A stretch of 64,000 nucleotides of DNA from Bifidobacterium ruminantium DSM 6489 (GCF_000770925.1 NZ_JDTK01000003.1:1-64000), one strand, 5' to 3'; shown: positions 55,450-64,000, numbered from the stretch's first letter. Notes: generated by a model from the sequence alone, not told the origin. A program made the numbers and translations.

Positions 55450-56630
55450 GCGCAACTTCCGCAGCTGAAAGCAACGCGATTCCGGCATACCTGCCGCTTC
55501 GCAACGATTTGATCGGCGAGGAGCCGTACGGTGCGCCGCAGCTCGACGTGCCGATATGCCTCAACGTCAACGAGAACCCGTATGCGCCGGAACCGGCGGT
55601 AGTGGAAACCATCGCCCAGCGCGTCAAGGAGATCGCGCCGACGCTCAACCGGTATCCGGACCGCGAGCACATCGAGCTGCGCAAGGCGTTCTCGAAATAT
55701 CTGGAACGCGAATCCGGCGTGAGACTGGATGTCGACCAGCTGTGGGGAGCCAACGGCTCCAACGAGATCATGCTGCAGCTGTTCCAGGCCTTCGGCGGTC
55801 CGGGACGAACCGCCCTTGGCTGCGACCCGACGTACTCCATGTACCCGGAGTACGCGCGCGACACGTTCACCACGTGGAAGCTCGCGCACCGCAATGCTGA
55901 CTTCACTCTTGACGTGGACGCCACCATCAAGGCCATCGAAGAGGTCAAGCCGGCCATGATCGTGCTCACCAGCCCGAACAATCCGACCGGAACCCCGCTC
56001 AAGCCTGAGGACCTCAAGCGGGTGTTGGAAGCCGCCAGAACCGCTGAAGTGGCGGGCGCGGCCGAAGGCGTGCACCCGGTGGTCGTGGTGGACGAGGCCT
56101 ACATCGAATTCCGCGATCCGGGAACGCCCACCGCGCTGGAACTCATCGGTGAATACGAGAATCTCGCCGTGAGCCGCACCATGAGCAAGGCCTTCGCCTT
56201 TGCCGGAGCGCGCGTCGGCTATATGGCCGCCAGCAAGGGCATCATCGACTGCGTGCGCATTGTCCGCATGCCGTACCACCTGTCCGCGGTCACCCAGGCC
56301 GCCGCCCTCGCCGCGTTCGAACACACCGACGAGCAGCTGAGCCGCGTGAACCATCTGCGTGAGACCCGCAACGCCACCGCCGCCTGGCTCAAGCAGCAGA
56401 CCTACAAGGGTCAGCCGCTGGAAGTGGCCGAAACGCAATCGAACTTCATCCTCTTCGGCGGCCACTTCGATGACCGCGACCGCATCTTCGACGAACTGCT
56501 CAAGCGGGGCGTACTCATCCGCGTGGTCGGTCCGGAAGGCTGGATGCGCGTGTGCATGGGCACCGACGAGGAGATGGCGCGATTCCGCGAGGCGCTCGTC
56601 GAAACGCTGCGTATCGTGGAAAAAGGCTGA
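55446..56630 (+). CDS. hisC: histidinol-phosphate aminotransferase
   Basis: 394 aa. This PLP enzyme transaminates imidazole acetol phosphate in histidine synthesis. PLP-fold motifs: NENPYAPEPAV, GANGSNEIMLQLFQAF, TSPNNPTGTPL, VVDEAYIEF, and the Lys region SRTMSKAFAFAGARVGY. The ATG overlaps the hisD stop (ATGA), so the two are co-translated. hisB follows at 50 bp. Confidence 0.96.
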   Translation: MSATSAAESNAIPAYLPLRNDLIGEEPYGAPQLDVPICLNVNENPYAPEPAVVETIAQRVKEIAPTLNRYPDREHIELRKAFSKYLERESGVRLDVDQLWGANGSNEIMLQLFQAFGGPGRTALGCDPTYSMYPEYARDTFTTWKLAHRNADFTLDVDATIKAIEEVKPAMIVLTSPNNPTGTPLKPEDLKRVLEAARTAEVAGAAEGVHPVVVVDEAYIEFRDPGTPTALELIGEYENLAVSRTMSKAFAFAGARVGYMAASKGIIDCVRIVRMPYHLSAVTQAAALAAFEHTDEQLSRVNHLRETRNATAAWLKQQTYKGQPLEVAETQSNFILFGGHFDDRDRIFDELLKRGVLIRVVGPEGWMRVCMGTDEEMARFREALVETLRIVEKG

Positions 56631-56680
56631 GACAAGCCGACGCAACAGAATCGCAATCATCGTGAAAAGGAGTCGCAATC

Positions 56681-57280
56681 ATGGCACGCACCGCAACCAT
56701 CGTTCGTGAAACCAGCGAATCCAAGGTGGAGCTGAGCCTCAACCTCGACGGCACGGGCAAAACCGATATCGACACGTCCGTGCCCTTCTACAACCATATG
56801 ATGACGGCGCTCGGCAAGCATTCGCTGATCGACCTGAGAATCAAGGCCACCGGAGACACCGACATCGACGCGCACCACACCGTGGAGGACATCGCCATCG
56901 TGTTCGGCGAGGCGTTGAAGCAGGCTCTCGGAGACAAGCGTGGCATTCGCCGTTTCGCCGACGCCACCGTGCCGCTTGACGAGGCGCTGGCCAAGGCCGT
57001 CGTGGACATCTCCGGACGTCCGTACTGCGTGTGCACCGGCGAACCGGAAGGTTTCGAATATTGCATGATCGGCGGGCATTTCACCGGATCGCTCGTTCGG
57101 CACGTCATGGAATCCATCGCCATGCACGCAGGCATCTGCCTGCATCTGCACGTGATTTCCGGTCGTGACCCGCACCATATCGCCGAAGCCGAGTTCAAGG
57201 CTTTGGCGCGTGCGCTGCGCTTCGCCATCGAACCGGATCCGCGCGTCGATGGCATTCCGAGCACGAAGGGCGCCCTGTGA
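56681..57280 (+). CDS. hisB: imidazoleglycerol-phosphate dehydratase
   Basis: 199 aa, the monofunctional length (the E. coli protein is fused to a phosphatase). The metal-binding motifs [11 protein letters not shown] and [20 protein letters not shown] are intact. AAAAGGAG precedes the ATG. It follows hisC, and the unknown acidic gene overlaps its stop by one base. Confidence 0.97.
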   Translation: MARTATIVRETSESKVELSLNLDGTGKTDIDTSVPFYNHMMTALGKHSLIDLRIKATGDTDIDAHHTVEDIAIVFGEALKQALGDKRGIRRFADATVPLDEALAKAVVDISGRPYCVCTGEPEGFEYCMIGGHFTGSLVRHVMESIAMHAGICLHLHVISGRDPHHIAEAEFKALARALRFAIEPDPRVDGIPSTKGAL

Positions 57281-58056
57281 TGTCCGACGACAAGGACGAT
57301 TTGGACGATTTTCCGGACGATTCCACGAACGGCTTCGGCGAAGCCGGCGATGATGGCATGCATTTCAGCGAGGAAGAGCTGGAAGCGGCCATGGCCGGTT
57401 TTGAAAAGGAGCTCCAGGACGAGGAGGCGGCCAAACGGGACGGCGACAAGTCCGAAACGCAGGATACGCCCGATGTTTCGGATTCCGACGCTTCGGCCAC
57501 TTCGGTCGATTCGGACGAGGCACGGGAGGCCGACGCGGTGCTTTCCGAGGCTGAGACGTCGCTTTCGTTCGACGACGAGCTGCAGGGACTTCTGGGTAAC
57601 CGTGCGAAATCCGCGGTGATCATCACCCGGGTCACGTCAGCCCAACTGCTCGCTGCCTTCTGCCAGTTGTCCGACATCTCCGCACAATGCGTCGGTTCGC
57701 CGCAAGGCGCGGTCGCAGTATTGCGCAACCTCGACGGCGACGGACCGGAATCGGCCATCAAGGATCTGACCATCGTGGTCTCCGGCATGCCGGCGATTCT
57801 TGCGGTCAATCGAGCGGACAAGCTTGAGGCGACCATGTACATGCAGGGCAAGGCCGGACAGGCCTTCGCCCCGCCGGTGCTGTTTGCATCCGTCGCATCG
57901 TTCGTCGAAGACCTCATGCTTGGCATCACCGATATGGAGGGCGTGCGCGCATCCGGAACCGAAATCGTCGATTCCGCGAGCCTGAGCCGCGACGATGCCA
58001 TGCGGATCTTGGCCGAGCATACGAAATTCGGACGCGGATCGTCGCGCATCGAATAA
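57280..58056 (+). CDS. acidic protein of unknown function in the his operon
   Basis: 258 aa from the ATG at 57280, overlapping the hisB stop by one base. Residues 1-105 are strongly acidic (many Asp, Glu and Ser) and probably disordered. Residues about 107-250 form a compact hydrophobic alpha/beta region (KSAVIITRVTSAQLLAAFCQLS, DLTIVVSGMPAILAV, APPVLFASVASFVEDLMLGI). No catalytic motif is recognised. The tight coupling to hisB and the position before hisH suggest a role tied to histidine synthesis, but this is inference. Confidence 0.75.
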   Translation: MSDDKDDLDDFPDDSTNGFGEAGDDGMHFSEEELEAAMAGFEKELQDEEAAKRDGDKSETQDTPDVSDSDASATSVDSDEAREADAVLSEAETSLSFDDELQGLLGNRAKSAVIITRVTSAQLLAAFCQLSDISAQCVGSPQGAVAVLRNLDGDGPESAIKDLTIVVSGMPAILAVNRADKLEATMYMQGKAGQAFAPPVLFASVASFVEDLMLGITDMEGVRASGTEIVDSASLSRDDAMRILAEHTKFGRGSSRIE

Positions 58057-58112
58057 GCTTTTCGCCGTGGCCGTCACCGTGCTTCGGCGAACATACAAGA
58101 AGGAGGACTCCC

Positions 58113-58760
58113 ATGACTTCCGTGGTGGTGTTCGATTACGGTTTCGGCAATGTGCGTTCCATGGTGCGCGCGTTGGCCAATCTCGGTCTTGATGTGACCC
58201 TCACATCCGACCATCATCAGGCGTTGGAGGCCGACGGGCTTGTGGTGCCGGGCGTCGGCGCGTTCGGAGCCTGCATGGAGGGGCTGAAGAAGGTCGGGGG
58301 AGACACGGTTATCAAGGATCGTCTGCGTGCCGGACGCCCGGTGCTGGGCGTGTGCGTCGGCGAGCAGATCATGTTCGAACGTGGCATGGAGCATGGCGAC
58401 GGCACACCCGGCCTTGGCCTGGTCAAGGGCAGTGTCGAACTGCTCGACGCCGACGTGGTGCCGCATATGGGTTGGGACACCGTTGAGGCGCCGGAAGGCT
58501 CCGTGCTGCTCAAAGGCGTGGAGAATGAGCGGTTCTACTTCGTGCATTCCTTCGCCGCGATGAGCGCCGCTCCCGCCGACATGTCCGCCGATCAGATCGA
58601 TTTCGGCGATGCGCAGGAGCATGTGACGTGGTGCACGTACGGACGCAGCCGTTTCGTCGCCGCATACGAACGCGCCCCGCTGTTCGCCACGCAGTTCCAT
58701 CCGGAGAAATCCGCAGAAGCCGGAGCCCAGCTGCTGCGCAACTGGGTCGCGACGTTCTGA
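58113..58760 (+). CDS. hisH: imidazole glycerol phosphate synthase, glutaminase subunit
   Basis: 215 aa. It supplies ammonia from glutamine to HisF. The class I amidotransferase triad is visible: Cys in VLGVCVGEQIMFERG, and His and Glu in ATQFHPEKSAEAG. GVCVGEQ replaces the common GICLGMQ. AAGAAGGAGGACTCCC precedes the ATG. hisF is not in this window; its partner gene must lie elsewhere. Confidence 0.96.
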   Translation: MTSVVVFDYGFGNVRSMVRALANLGLDVTLTSDHHQALEADGLVVPGVGAFGACMEGLKKVGGDTVIKDRLRAGRPVLGVCVGEQIMFERGMEHGDGTPGLGLVKGSVELLDADVVPHMGWDTVEAPEGSVLLKGVENERFYFVHSFAAMSAAPADMSADQIDFGDAQEHVTWCTYGRSRFVAAYERAPLFATQFHPEKSAEAGAQLLRNWVATF

Positions 58761-58862
58761 CCGCATGATGGCGGACGCCGCAATCCGCAAAACAAACCGT
58801 AGAATCGCAAGAATCGTCGGACGGCCGAAAAACCGTCCGGTATATGGAACGAAAGGTAAGAC

Positions 58863-59588
58863 ATGTCTTTGACGCTGCTTCCCGCCGTCGATGTCCGTGA
58901 TGGCAAGGCCGTGCGCCTGCGCCAGGGCGAATCCGGATCCGAGACTGATTATGGCTCTCCGCTGGAAGCCGCCCGCACGTGGGTGGAATCGGGTGCCGAA
59001 TGGATTCATCTGGTCGATCTCGACGCCGCGTTCGGCACTGGGAACAACCGTGACCAGCTGCGCGCCATCGTTAAGGAGCTGGGCGACAAGGTCAACATCG
59101 AAATGTCCGGCGGCGTGCGCGATGATGCGTCGCTTGATGCGGCTTTGGAAGCCGGCGCGGCGCGTGTGAACATCGGCACCGCGGCCTTGGAGAATCCCGA
59201 CTGGACCGCCTCCGTCATCAAGAAGTATGGCGACCGTGTGGCCGTTGGTCTCGACGTGCGCGGACACACCCTTGCCGCTCGTGGCTGGGTGAAGGAAGGC
59301 GGCGACCTGTTCGAGACCATGAAGTTCCTTGATTCCGTCGGTTGCTCCCGTTACGTGGTCACCGATGTGGCCCGCGACGGCATGATGAGCGGCCCGAACA
59401 TCGAGCTGCTGCGCGAAGTGGCCTCCCGTACCGACGCGAAGGTCACCGCGTCCGGCGGCATTTCCAAACTCGACGATCTGCGCAATATCAAGGAGCTCGC
59501 CGAATTGGGCGTGGACTCCGCGATTCTCGGCAAGTCGCTGTATGCGCGTGCCTTCACGCTGGAGGAGGCGCTCGAAGTCGCACTCTGA
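58863..59588 (+). CDS. priA: phosphoribosyl isomerase A (HisA, PriA type)
   Basis: 241 aa. It isomerises ProFAR to PRFAR in histidine synthesis. In Actinobacteria the PriA type also performs the TrpF step of tryptophan synthesis. The catalytic Asp residues are in [19 protein letters not shown] and [14 protein letters not shown]. Phosphate-binding GG(V/I) motifs are [11 protein letters not shown] and [23 protein letters not shown] precedes the ATG. It ends the his group here. Dual activity is inferred from the lineage and could be tested by the absence of trpF. Confidence 0.93.
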   Translation: MSLTLLPAVDVRDGKAVRLRQGESGSETDYGSPLEAARTWVESGAEWIHLVDLDAAFGTGNNRDQLRAIVKELGDKVNIEMSGGVRDDASLDAALEAGAARVNIGTAALENPDWTASVIKKYGDRVAVGLDVRGHTLAARGWVKEGGDLFETMKFLDSVGCSRYVVTDVARDGMMSGPNIELLREVASRTDAKVTASGGISKLDDLRNIKELAELGVDSAILGKSLYARAFTLEEALEVAL

Positions 59589-59618
59589 GAGCATTTGGCG
59601 CGTTTCAATAGTTGCAAA

Positions 59619-59802
59619 TGTGTCACGACTCGATTTTTAGATTGAAATTTCGAATTGTGACACAGTCGACCCCATATCAATACCCCCCAACTCTCAAAAT
59701 CCATGCGAAAACGGCGTGGAGAGGAAGGTAAGGGGGTATTTCTATATCGGTTGATGTGTCACGATTCGAAATTTCGCCTTGAAAACGGAATCGTGCGACA
59801 CG
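59619..59802. repeat. 184-bp nested inverted-repeat element upstream of glnA
   Basis: Arms of 45 bp at 59644-59688 and 59731-59775 pair imperfectly. Within them GAAATTTCGAAT(T/C)GTGACACA pairs almost perfectly and CCCCC pairs with GGGGG. Each arm carries its own smaller palindrome beginning TGTGTCAC. A short inner hairpin (CCATGC/GCGTGG flanked by CTCTC/GAGAG) caps the loop. The sequence AGGGGGTATTT plus a downstream ATGTGT is shared with the palindrome after uppS. It may be a MITE-like element or a regulatory structure of glnA. Confidence 0.7.
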
Positions 59803-59850
59803 ACGCGTGTTAACGATGTTCGTAACATGCGCATGGAACGATTGGGCACT

Positions 59851-61188
59851 ATGGATAAACAGCAAGAGTTTGCTTTGCGCACGGTCGAGGAACGCGACGT
59901 GCGTTTCATTCGTCTATGGTTCACGGATGTGTTGGGAACGCTGAAGTCCGTGGCCATCGCTCCGGCGGAATTGGAAGCGGCATTCGAGGAAGGTCTCGGA
60001 TTCGACGGTTCCGCGGTGGAAGGCCTTACCCGTGTGTCCGAAGACGACATGATCGTCAAACCCGATCCGTCGACGTTCCAGATTCTTCCCTGGAGAGGTG
60101 GTCCTCAGGGCACCGCGCGCATGTTCTGCGACGTGCTCACGCCTGATGGTGAGCCGTCCTTGGGTGACCCGCGCCACGTGCTCAAGCAAGCGCTGGCCAA
60201 GGCCAAGGAGAAGGGTTTCACCTTCTACGTACATCCGGAGATTGAATTCTATCTGTTTGAAAAGCAGGATGACTGGGCGCAGACTCCGAAGCCGATCGAT
60301 GAGGGCGGCTACTTCGACCATGTGCCGCGCAGCCCCGGCATGGACTTCCGCCGCGCCACCGTCAACATGCTCGAGCAGATGGGCATCTCGGTGGAGTACT
60401 CGCACCACGAGGCGGGGCCAGGCCAGAACGAGATCGATCTGCGATATGCGGACGCGCTCACCACGGCCGACAACATCATGACCTTCCGCACCGTCGTCAA
60501 GGAGATTTCGCTGGAGCGAGGCATCCATGCCAGCTTCATGCCGAAGCCTCTCGCCGACGCTCCGGGCTCCGGCATGCACACGCACTTGAGCCTGTTCGAA
60601 GGTGACGCCAACGCGTTTTACGAGGCCGGGCAGGAATTCAACATGTCCGTCACCGCACGACAGTTCGCGGCCGGCATCCTGCACCATGCGGCTGAGATTT
60701 GCGCTGTCACCGACCAGTACGTCAACTCCTACAAGCGTCTGTGGGGCGGTGCCGAGGCGCCGAGCTATATCTGCTGGGGCCACAACAATCGCTCCGCGTT
60801 GCTGCGCATCCCGCAGTACAAGCCCGGCAAAGGCAATTCCGCACGTATGGAATTCCGCGCACTCGACCCGGTCGCCAATCCGTACCTCGCGTATTCCGTG
60901 CTGCTCGCAGCCGGTCTCGACGGCATCGACAAGCAAATGCAGCTGGGCGAGCCCACCAGCGACGACGTGTGGGAGCTCACCGACGCCGAGCGTCAGGCCA
61001 TGGGCATCCAGCCGTTGCCGGAATCGCTTGATGAGGCGCTGAAGATCATGGAGAAATCCGATTTCGTCGCGAGCGTCCTCGGCGAGCACGCGTTCGAATA
61101 CTTCCTGCGCAACAAGCGTCAGGAGTGGAACGAGTATCGTCGACAGGTCACGCCGTTCGAACTGAAGAAGTATCTGCCGAAGCTGTGA
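59851..61188 (+). CDS. glnA: glutamine synthetase, type I
   Basis: 445 aa from the ATG at 59851; in-frame ATGs at 59827 and 59833 exist but the 445-aa form fits the GSI-alpha length. It makes glutamine from glutamate, ammonia and ATP. Metal and substrate motifs: FDGSAVEG, FYVHPEIEFYLF, GPGQNEIDLRYADAL, GSGMHTHLSLF, NSYKRLWGG, APSYICWGHNNRSALLRIP and RMEFRALDPVANPYLA. The adenylylation motif NLYDLPPEE is absent, so control by GlnE is not expected. GTTAACGATGTTCGTAAC upstream (59809-59826) could be a nitrogen-regulator site. Confidence 0.95.
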   Translation: MDKQQEFALRTVEERDVRFIRLWFTDVLGTLKSVAIAPAELEAAFEEGLGFDGSAVEGLTRVSEDDMIVKPDPSTFQILPWRGGPQGTARMFCDVLTPDGEPSLGDPRHVLKQALAKAKEKGFTFYVHPEIEFYLFEKQDDWAQTPKPIDEGGYFDHVPRSPGMDFRRATVNMLEQMGISVEYSHHEAGPGQNEIDLRYADALTTADNIMTFRTVVKEISLERGIHASFMPKPLADAPGSGMHTHLSLFEGDANAFYEAGQEFNMSVTARQFAAGILHHAAEICAVTDQYVNSYKRLWGGAEAPSYICWGHNNRSALLRIPQYKPGKGNSARMEFRALDPVANPYLAYSVLLAAGLDGIDKQMQLGEPTSDDVWELTDAERQAMGIQPLPESLDEALKIMEKSDFVASVLGEHAFEYFLRNKRQEWNEYRRQVTPFELKKYLPKL

Positions 61189-61205
61189 TCGCGCAATCGA
61201 TATGC

Positions 61206-61247
61206 TGAAGGGCCGTTGTCCGGAACATCAATCCGGATGACGGCCCT
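61206..61247. terminator. terminator between glnA and the convergent surface-protein gene
   Basis: GAAGGGCCGT pairs with ACGGCCCTTC, with an inner CCGGA/TCCGG stem. It is followed by ATTTG on plus. The symmetric stem can serve both convergent genes. Confidence 0.8.
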
Positions 61248-61265
61248 TCATTTGCTTTCCGGATG

Positions 61266-62264
61266 TTAGCCACGCGGATTGCCGAACATCGAATTGTAGA
61301 TGATCGCGAAATTGCGGTTGCCGTACGCCGAGCACGCGTCGCCTTCGCCGGCACCGGCCTTGAGCGCGGCCTCGTTCGGCTGGTAGGGCGTGTAGATGTA
61401 CAGCAGCGCGGTCGCCTTGTTCTCGATGTAGACGTCGCTGCCGCCGCAGCCTGCGTTCGGATTGTATCGTACGTAGTTGAGAGCGCCGGCATGGTACGCG
61501 TATTGCGATTCGTGGCGCACGTAGTACTGGTATCGCTTCGCCGCCCCGTACACCTGGTTGAAGAATCCGGCGTATTTCGCATCGCAGTTCGCGTCGTCCG
61601 GACAGCTCAGGCCCATTGCTGATTTGAATTGAAAATCGCTTGGATCGGTGGCGGTGAGCAGATGCTGCTCCTTCTGCAGTACGGTGAGCAGCACCTTCTG
61701 GCTGATGCCGCATGCGTTGCCCGCCTTGTAGATGATCGCGGCGGCGCTTTCGTCCTTCTTGCCCTCGTAGGCCCGACAGTAATCGTCTGCTGCCTGCGAT
61801 TGCGTGGTGAACGTCATGGTCTTCAGACACTTGTCGCCGGTGCACGTCGCGCCCTGCTGGTCGAGGATGGTCTGCACCTGCCGCTCGCTTAACGCGTTGC
61901 CGTTGAAGAACGCGCCGTCGGATATGATGTTGCCCGGGTTGAAATCGTACAGCGATCGCATCTCGCTCTGCGCCGCTTTCGCCTCACTGACCTGCACACG
62001 CCAGCCGACAAAGCGGATTAGGCCCGCAATGATGGCTATCGCCGCGACCGTCGCCACCAATGTAGTGGCGATCATGCCGATGCGTTGCTTGAGGCTCGCC
62101 TTGTTCCATGTATTGCGCAGTTTTCTGCGCAGATTCTTTGGAACAAGGGATTTGCGGTTGCCCGTCTTGCGATTGCTTGTTTTGCGGTTGCGTGACCTGT
62201 TTCCGCCGGTTTTTCCGCCGCTGTTTCCGCTCCGATTGGTTTTGCGTGTCATCTTGCGTGTCAT
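61266..62264 (-). CDS. membrane-anchored surface protein with lysozyme-like C-terminal domain
   Basis: 332 aa from the ATG at 62264. The N-terminal 60 residues are very basic (TRKMTRKTNRS and more), followed by one membrane helix (about 75-98) and an extracellular domain. The C-terminal part, with ISQKVLLTVLQKEQHLLT, AMGLSCPDDANCD, FFNQVYGAAKRYQYY, ATALLYIYTPYQPNEAALKA and GNRNFAIIYNSMFG, is a recurrent actinobacterial surface domain. The Glu in LQKEQ is placed like the catalytic Glu of transglycosylases. TACAAT ends 9 bp before the ATG and no Shine-Dalgarno is seen, so it may be leaderless. Confidence 0.8.
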   Translation of the reverse strand: MTRKMTRKTNRSGNSGGKTGGNRSRNRKTSNRKTGNRKSLVPKNLRRKLRNTWNKASLKQRIGMIATTLVATVAAIAIIAGLIRFVGWRVQVSEAKAAQSEMRSLYDFNPGNIISDGAFFNGNALSERQVQTILDQQGATCTGDKCLKTMTFTTQSQAADDYCRAYEGKKDESAAAIIYKAGNACGISQKVLLTVLQKEQHLLTATDPSDFQFKSAMGLSCPDDANCDAKYAGFFNQVYGAAKRYQYYVRHESQYAYHAGALNYVRYNPNAGCGGSDVYIENKATALLYIYTPYQPNEAALKAGAGEGDACSAYGNRNFAIIYNSMFGNPRG

Positions 62265-62273
62265 CGGTACCGT

Positions 62274-62279
62274 ATTGTA
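62274..62279 (-). promoter_or_regulatory. -10 box of a leaderless surface-protein gene
   Basis: TACAAT on the minus strand ends 9 bp before the ATG at 62264, the same spacing as at the LacI-family gene. The -35 is weak. Confidence 0.45.
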
Positions 62280-62315
62280 TCGCGCGCGGTTTATCCTTTC
62301 CTGAAGAAAGTAAAT

Positions 62316-62331
62316 CGTCAATCGATTGACG
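62316..62331. promoter_or_regulatory. 16-bp palindrome between divergent genes
   Basis: CGTCAATCGATTGACG is a perfect palindrome with a central CG, standing between the surface-protein gene (minus) and the MFS gene (plus). It overlaps a TTGACG -35-like box on plus. The form suits a TetR- or LacI-type regulator. Confidence 0.55.
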
Positions 62332-62337
62332 TAAGCG

Positions 62338-63621
62338 ATGCTAAACAAATCGAAATATCGGGAAACGAATAGGGGAATGCGAACGGAAGCGGAGAGCGGA
62401 AAAGTGCGAATCGACAAGGAACGGTTCTTCAATCTGCCGGTGGTGATGCTCATCGCGTCAAGCTTCATGCTCGGCATGAGCGAATTCATCATGGTCGGCA
62501 TCCTGCCCGATATCGCAGCCGATCTGAAGATATCGGAGGTGACGGTCGGCAATCTGGTGTCCCTGTTCGCCTTCGTGTATGCGCCCGTCACCCCGCTCGG
62601 ATCCGCGCTGTCGGCACGGTTCCCGCGATTCGCCACGCATCTGACGCTGATCGGCATATTCCTCGCAGGCAACATCCTATGCGCGTTCGCGCCCAACTAC
62701 GCGGTTCTGGTGGTGGCGCGCATCATGATCGCCTTGGTGTCCGGAACGTTGGTGGCTGTGGCCATGACGTACGCGCCCGATGTGACGACGGACAGATTCC
62801 GTACGAAATTCATCGCATGGGTGTTCTCCGGCTTCTCCATCGCATCCGTGGTGGGCGTGCCGGTCGGCACATGGGTGGCCAACACGTTCGGTTGGCGTTG
62901 GGCGTTCCATATGATCAATGTGCTCACCATCGTTCTCATCATCGGCATGGTCATGGTGCTGCCGCGCAACAGCCACATCGTGAAAATCGGCTTCCTGCCG
63001 CAGTTCCGCCTGTTCTTCGACCGTCGTATCCAGCTTGGTGTGCTCACCGTGGTGTTCGGCGCGGCCGCCAGCTATGTCTTCTACACGTATCTGACGCCGA
63101 TCATGCGCGACGAAGTTCATGTGCCGGAACAGTACCTGAGCGTCGGACTGGTGATTTTCGGCGCGGCATGCCTGTGGAGCAACCTGTACGGCGGCAAACT
63201 GGCCGACCGTGGCGGGGGAGTGGAGCCGCTGACGCACATCCGTCCCATCTACTGCGCGCACGCGGTGCTTATGGCGTCGCTCGTCGTGGCGCATTGGGTG
63301 CCGGTATACGGCGCGTTGCTGCTCGTGGTACTCGGTATGTTCATGTATCTGCAGAATTCCGCGTCACAGGTGCTGTATATGGATGTCGCCTCACAATCGC
63401 ACCCGGGATCGCTCAACTTGGCCGCGTCGCTCAATTCCATGTCGTTCAACATCGGCATCGCGCTTGGTTCCGCGGTCGGCGGTCTGGTCAACGGACATTT
63501 CGGACTGACATGGCTTGGCCCGGTTGGCGCGCTGTTCCTGCTATGCGCGATCGCCACTACCACCATGCTGCGTCCGTTCGTGGCGCAGGAACGCAAGTTC
63601 TATGCCACCCAACGCGCATGA
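62338..63621 (+). CDS. MFS transporter, DHA1 family (drug/arabinose exporter-like)
   Basis: 427 aa from the ATG at 62338; the ATG at 62377 (MRTEAESG) is an alternative with AGGGGA next to it. Twelve helices are expected. SSFMLGMSEFIMVGILPDIAADL in helix 1 and the LSARFPRF loop are typical of AraJ/YdhP-like exporters, and VVARIMIALVSGTLVAVAMTYAPDV carries the helix 4-5 region. A palindrome upstream overlaps a -35-like box. The substrate is unknown. Confidence 0.85.
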   Translation: MLNKSKYRETNRGMRTEAESGKVRIDKERFFNLPVVMLIASSFMLGMSEFIMVGILPDIAADLKISEVTVGNLVSLFAFVYAPVTPLGSALSARFPRFATHLTLIGIFLAGNILCAFAPNYAVLVVARIMIALVSGTLVAVAMTYAPDVTTDRFRTKFIAWVFSGFSIASVVGVPVGTWVANTFGWRWAFHMINVLTIVLIIGMVMVLPRNSHIVKIGFLPQFRLFFDRRIQLGVLTVVFGAAASYVFYTYLTPIMRDEVHVPEQYLSVGLVIFGAACLWSNLYGGKLADRGGGVEPLTHIRPIYCAHAVLMASLVVAHWVPVYGALLLVVLGMFMYLQNSASQVLYMDVASQSHPGSLNLAASLNSMSFNIGIALGSAVGGLVNGHFGLTWLGPVGALFLLCAIATTTMLRPFVAQERKFYATQRA

Positions 63622-63696
63622 ACGTTTCCGTTCCGCACGATTCCAAATCATGCAGGGCTTACGGTCGTCTGCTGATGCATGACGGGAACGCGGCGG

Positions 63697-64000
63697 TCAG
63701 CCGAGCGGCTTCCACTGATCGGTGTCATTGACGTCCCCGAACGACGCGCCGTTCGCCACCCAACAGCTTTGCATTTCCGCGTTTGAGAAATCCACTGTGG
63801 TGGGCTGGTTTTTGGCGTGCGCGTCCAGATCCTTCTTGTACGCTTCCTTGTCGTAGTTTTTCGGCACGATACCGGCCTTATGCAGGCAATCGACCATGGC
63901 CTGGTCGCCATCGGAAAGCATGCCGGGATTGCCGATCTGCATCTGGTATACACCGGTCACCGCAATGACTTCAGTGTTATAGCATTTGTTCTCATCCGCG
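63697..64000 (-). CDS. partial hypothetical protein (5' end beyond window)
   Basis: The frame is open from the stop at 63697 to the window end, giving at least the last 100 residues. A GTG at 63960 exists, but the same frame continues upstream as ADENKCYNTEVIAV, so the real start is outside. Two cysteines (CLHKAG, SCWVANG) follow one at KCYN. The sequence MQIGNPGMLSDGDQAMVDCLHKAGIVP resembles small secreted proteins, but I do not recognise a family. Confidence 0.6.
   Translation of the reverse strand, partial: ADENKCYNTEVIAVTGVYQMQIGNPGMLSDGDQAMVDCLHKAGIVPKNYDKEAYKKDLDAHAKNQPTTVDFSNAEMQSCWVANGASFGDVNDTDQWKPLG

Overview
The window looks like chromosome of a Bifidobacterium (high-GC actinobacterium). 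I infer this from actinobacterial division genes (ftsZ-sepF-yggT-divIVA), a ThiE-ThiC fusion protein, a sucrose/short fructo-oligosaccharide locus of LacI regulator + LacY-type symporter + GH32 enzyme, a PriA-type HisA, and the codon and GC style. No rRNA, prophage, insertion sequence or CRISPR array is visible. Species cannot be named from the sequence alone.

Layout. 1-8 kb: tRNA-Val, a DivIVA-domain protein, then dxr, ispG, a membrane alpha/beta hydrolase, recO and uppS. This links MEP-pathway isoprenoid synthesis to the polyprenyl carrier of the cell wall. 7.7-8.8 kb: an AbiEi-like gene bracketed by two long perfect palindromes. 8.8-12.4 kb: a nucleoside hydrolase, an NMT1/ThiY-like binding protein and its permease, with no ATPase gene beside them. 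12.4-16.8 kb: sucrose locus (cscA, cscB, cscR) with two abutting operators. 16.8-22 kb: thiamine locus (thiM behind a TPP riboswitch, thiE-thiC fusion, thiD, thiamine-binding protein). A 19-bp operator-like motif occurs both in front of thiE-thiC and in front of the NMT1-like transporter. 22-26 kb: DUF805 membrane protein, a membrane-anchored protein with an HExxH motif, and a frameshifted GT-C-like membrane protein.

26-40 kb is an apparently complete Gram-positive type IV pilus locus. pilT and pilB are on the minus strand behind a leader with an intrinsic terminator. Two minor pseudopilins, the major pilin pilA, pilC, a very large (807 aa) PilX-like minor pilin, pilD, pilM, pilN and pilO follow on the plus strand. 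A 541-bp region in front of pilA carries a terminator, two cre-like LacI-family boxes, a further palindrome and a structured leader, so pilus production looks tightly controlled.

40-52 kb: glyQS, dusB, ftsZ, sepF, yggT, a DivIVA with 13 hendecad repeats, lspA, an rluD-like gene and dnaE. 52-54 kb: an OFA-type MFS transporter whose natural start is followed by an in-frame stop at codon 6. 54-59.6 kb: hisD-hisC-hisB-(acidic unknown)-hisH-priA. 59.6-61.2 kb: a 184-bp inverted-repeat element, then glnA. 61.2-64 kb: a surface protein with a lysozyme-like C-terminal region, a DHA1 MFS exporter and a partial unknown gene cut by the window end.
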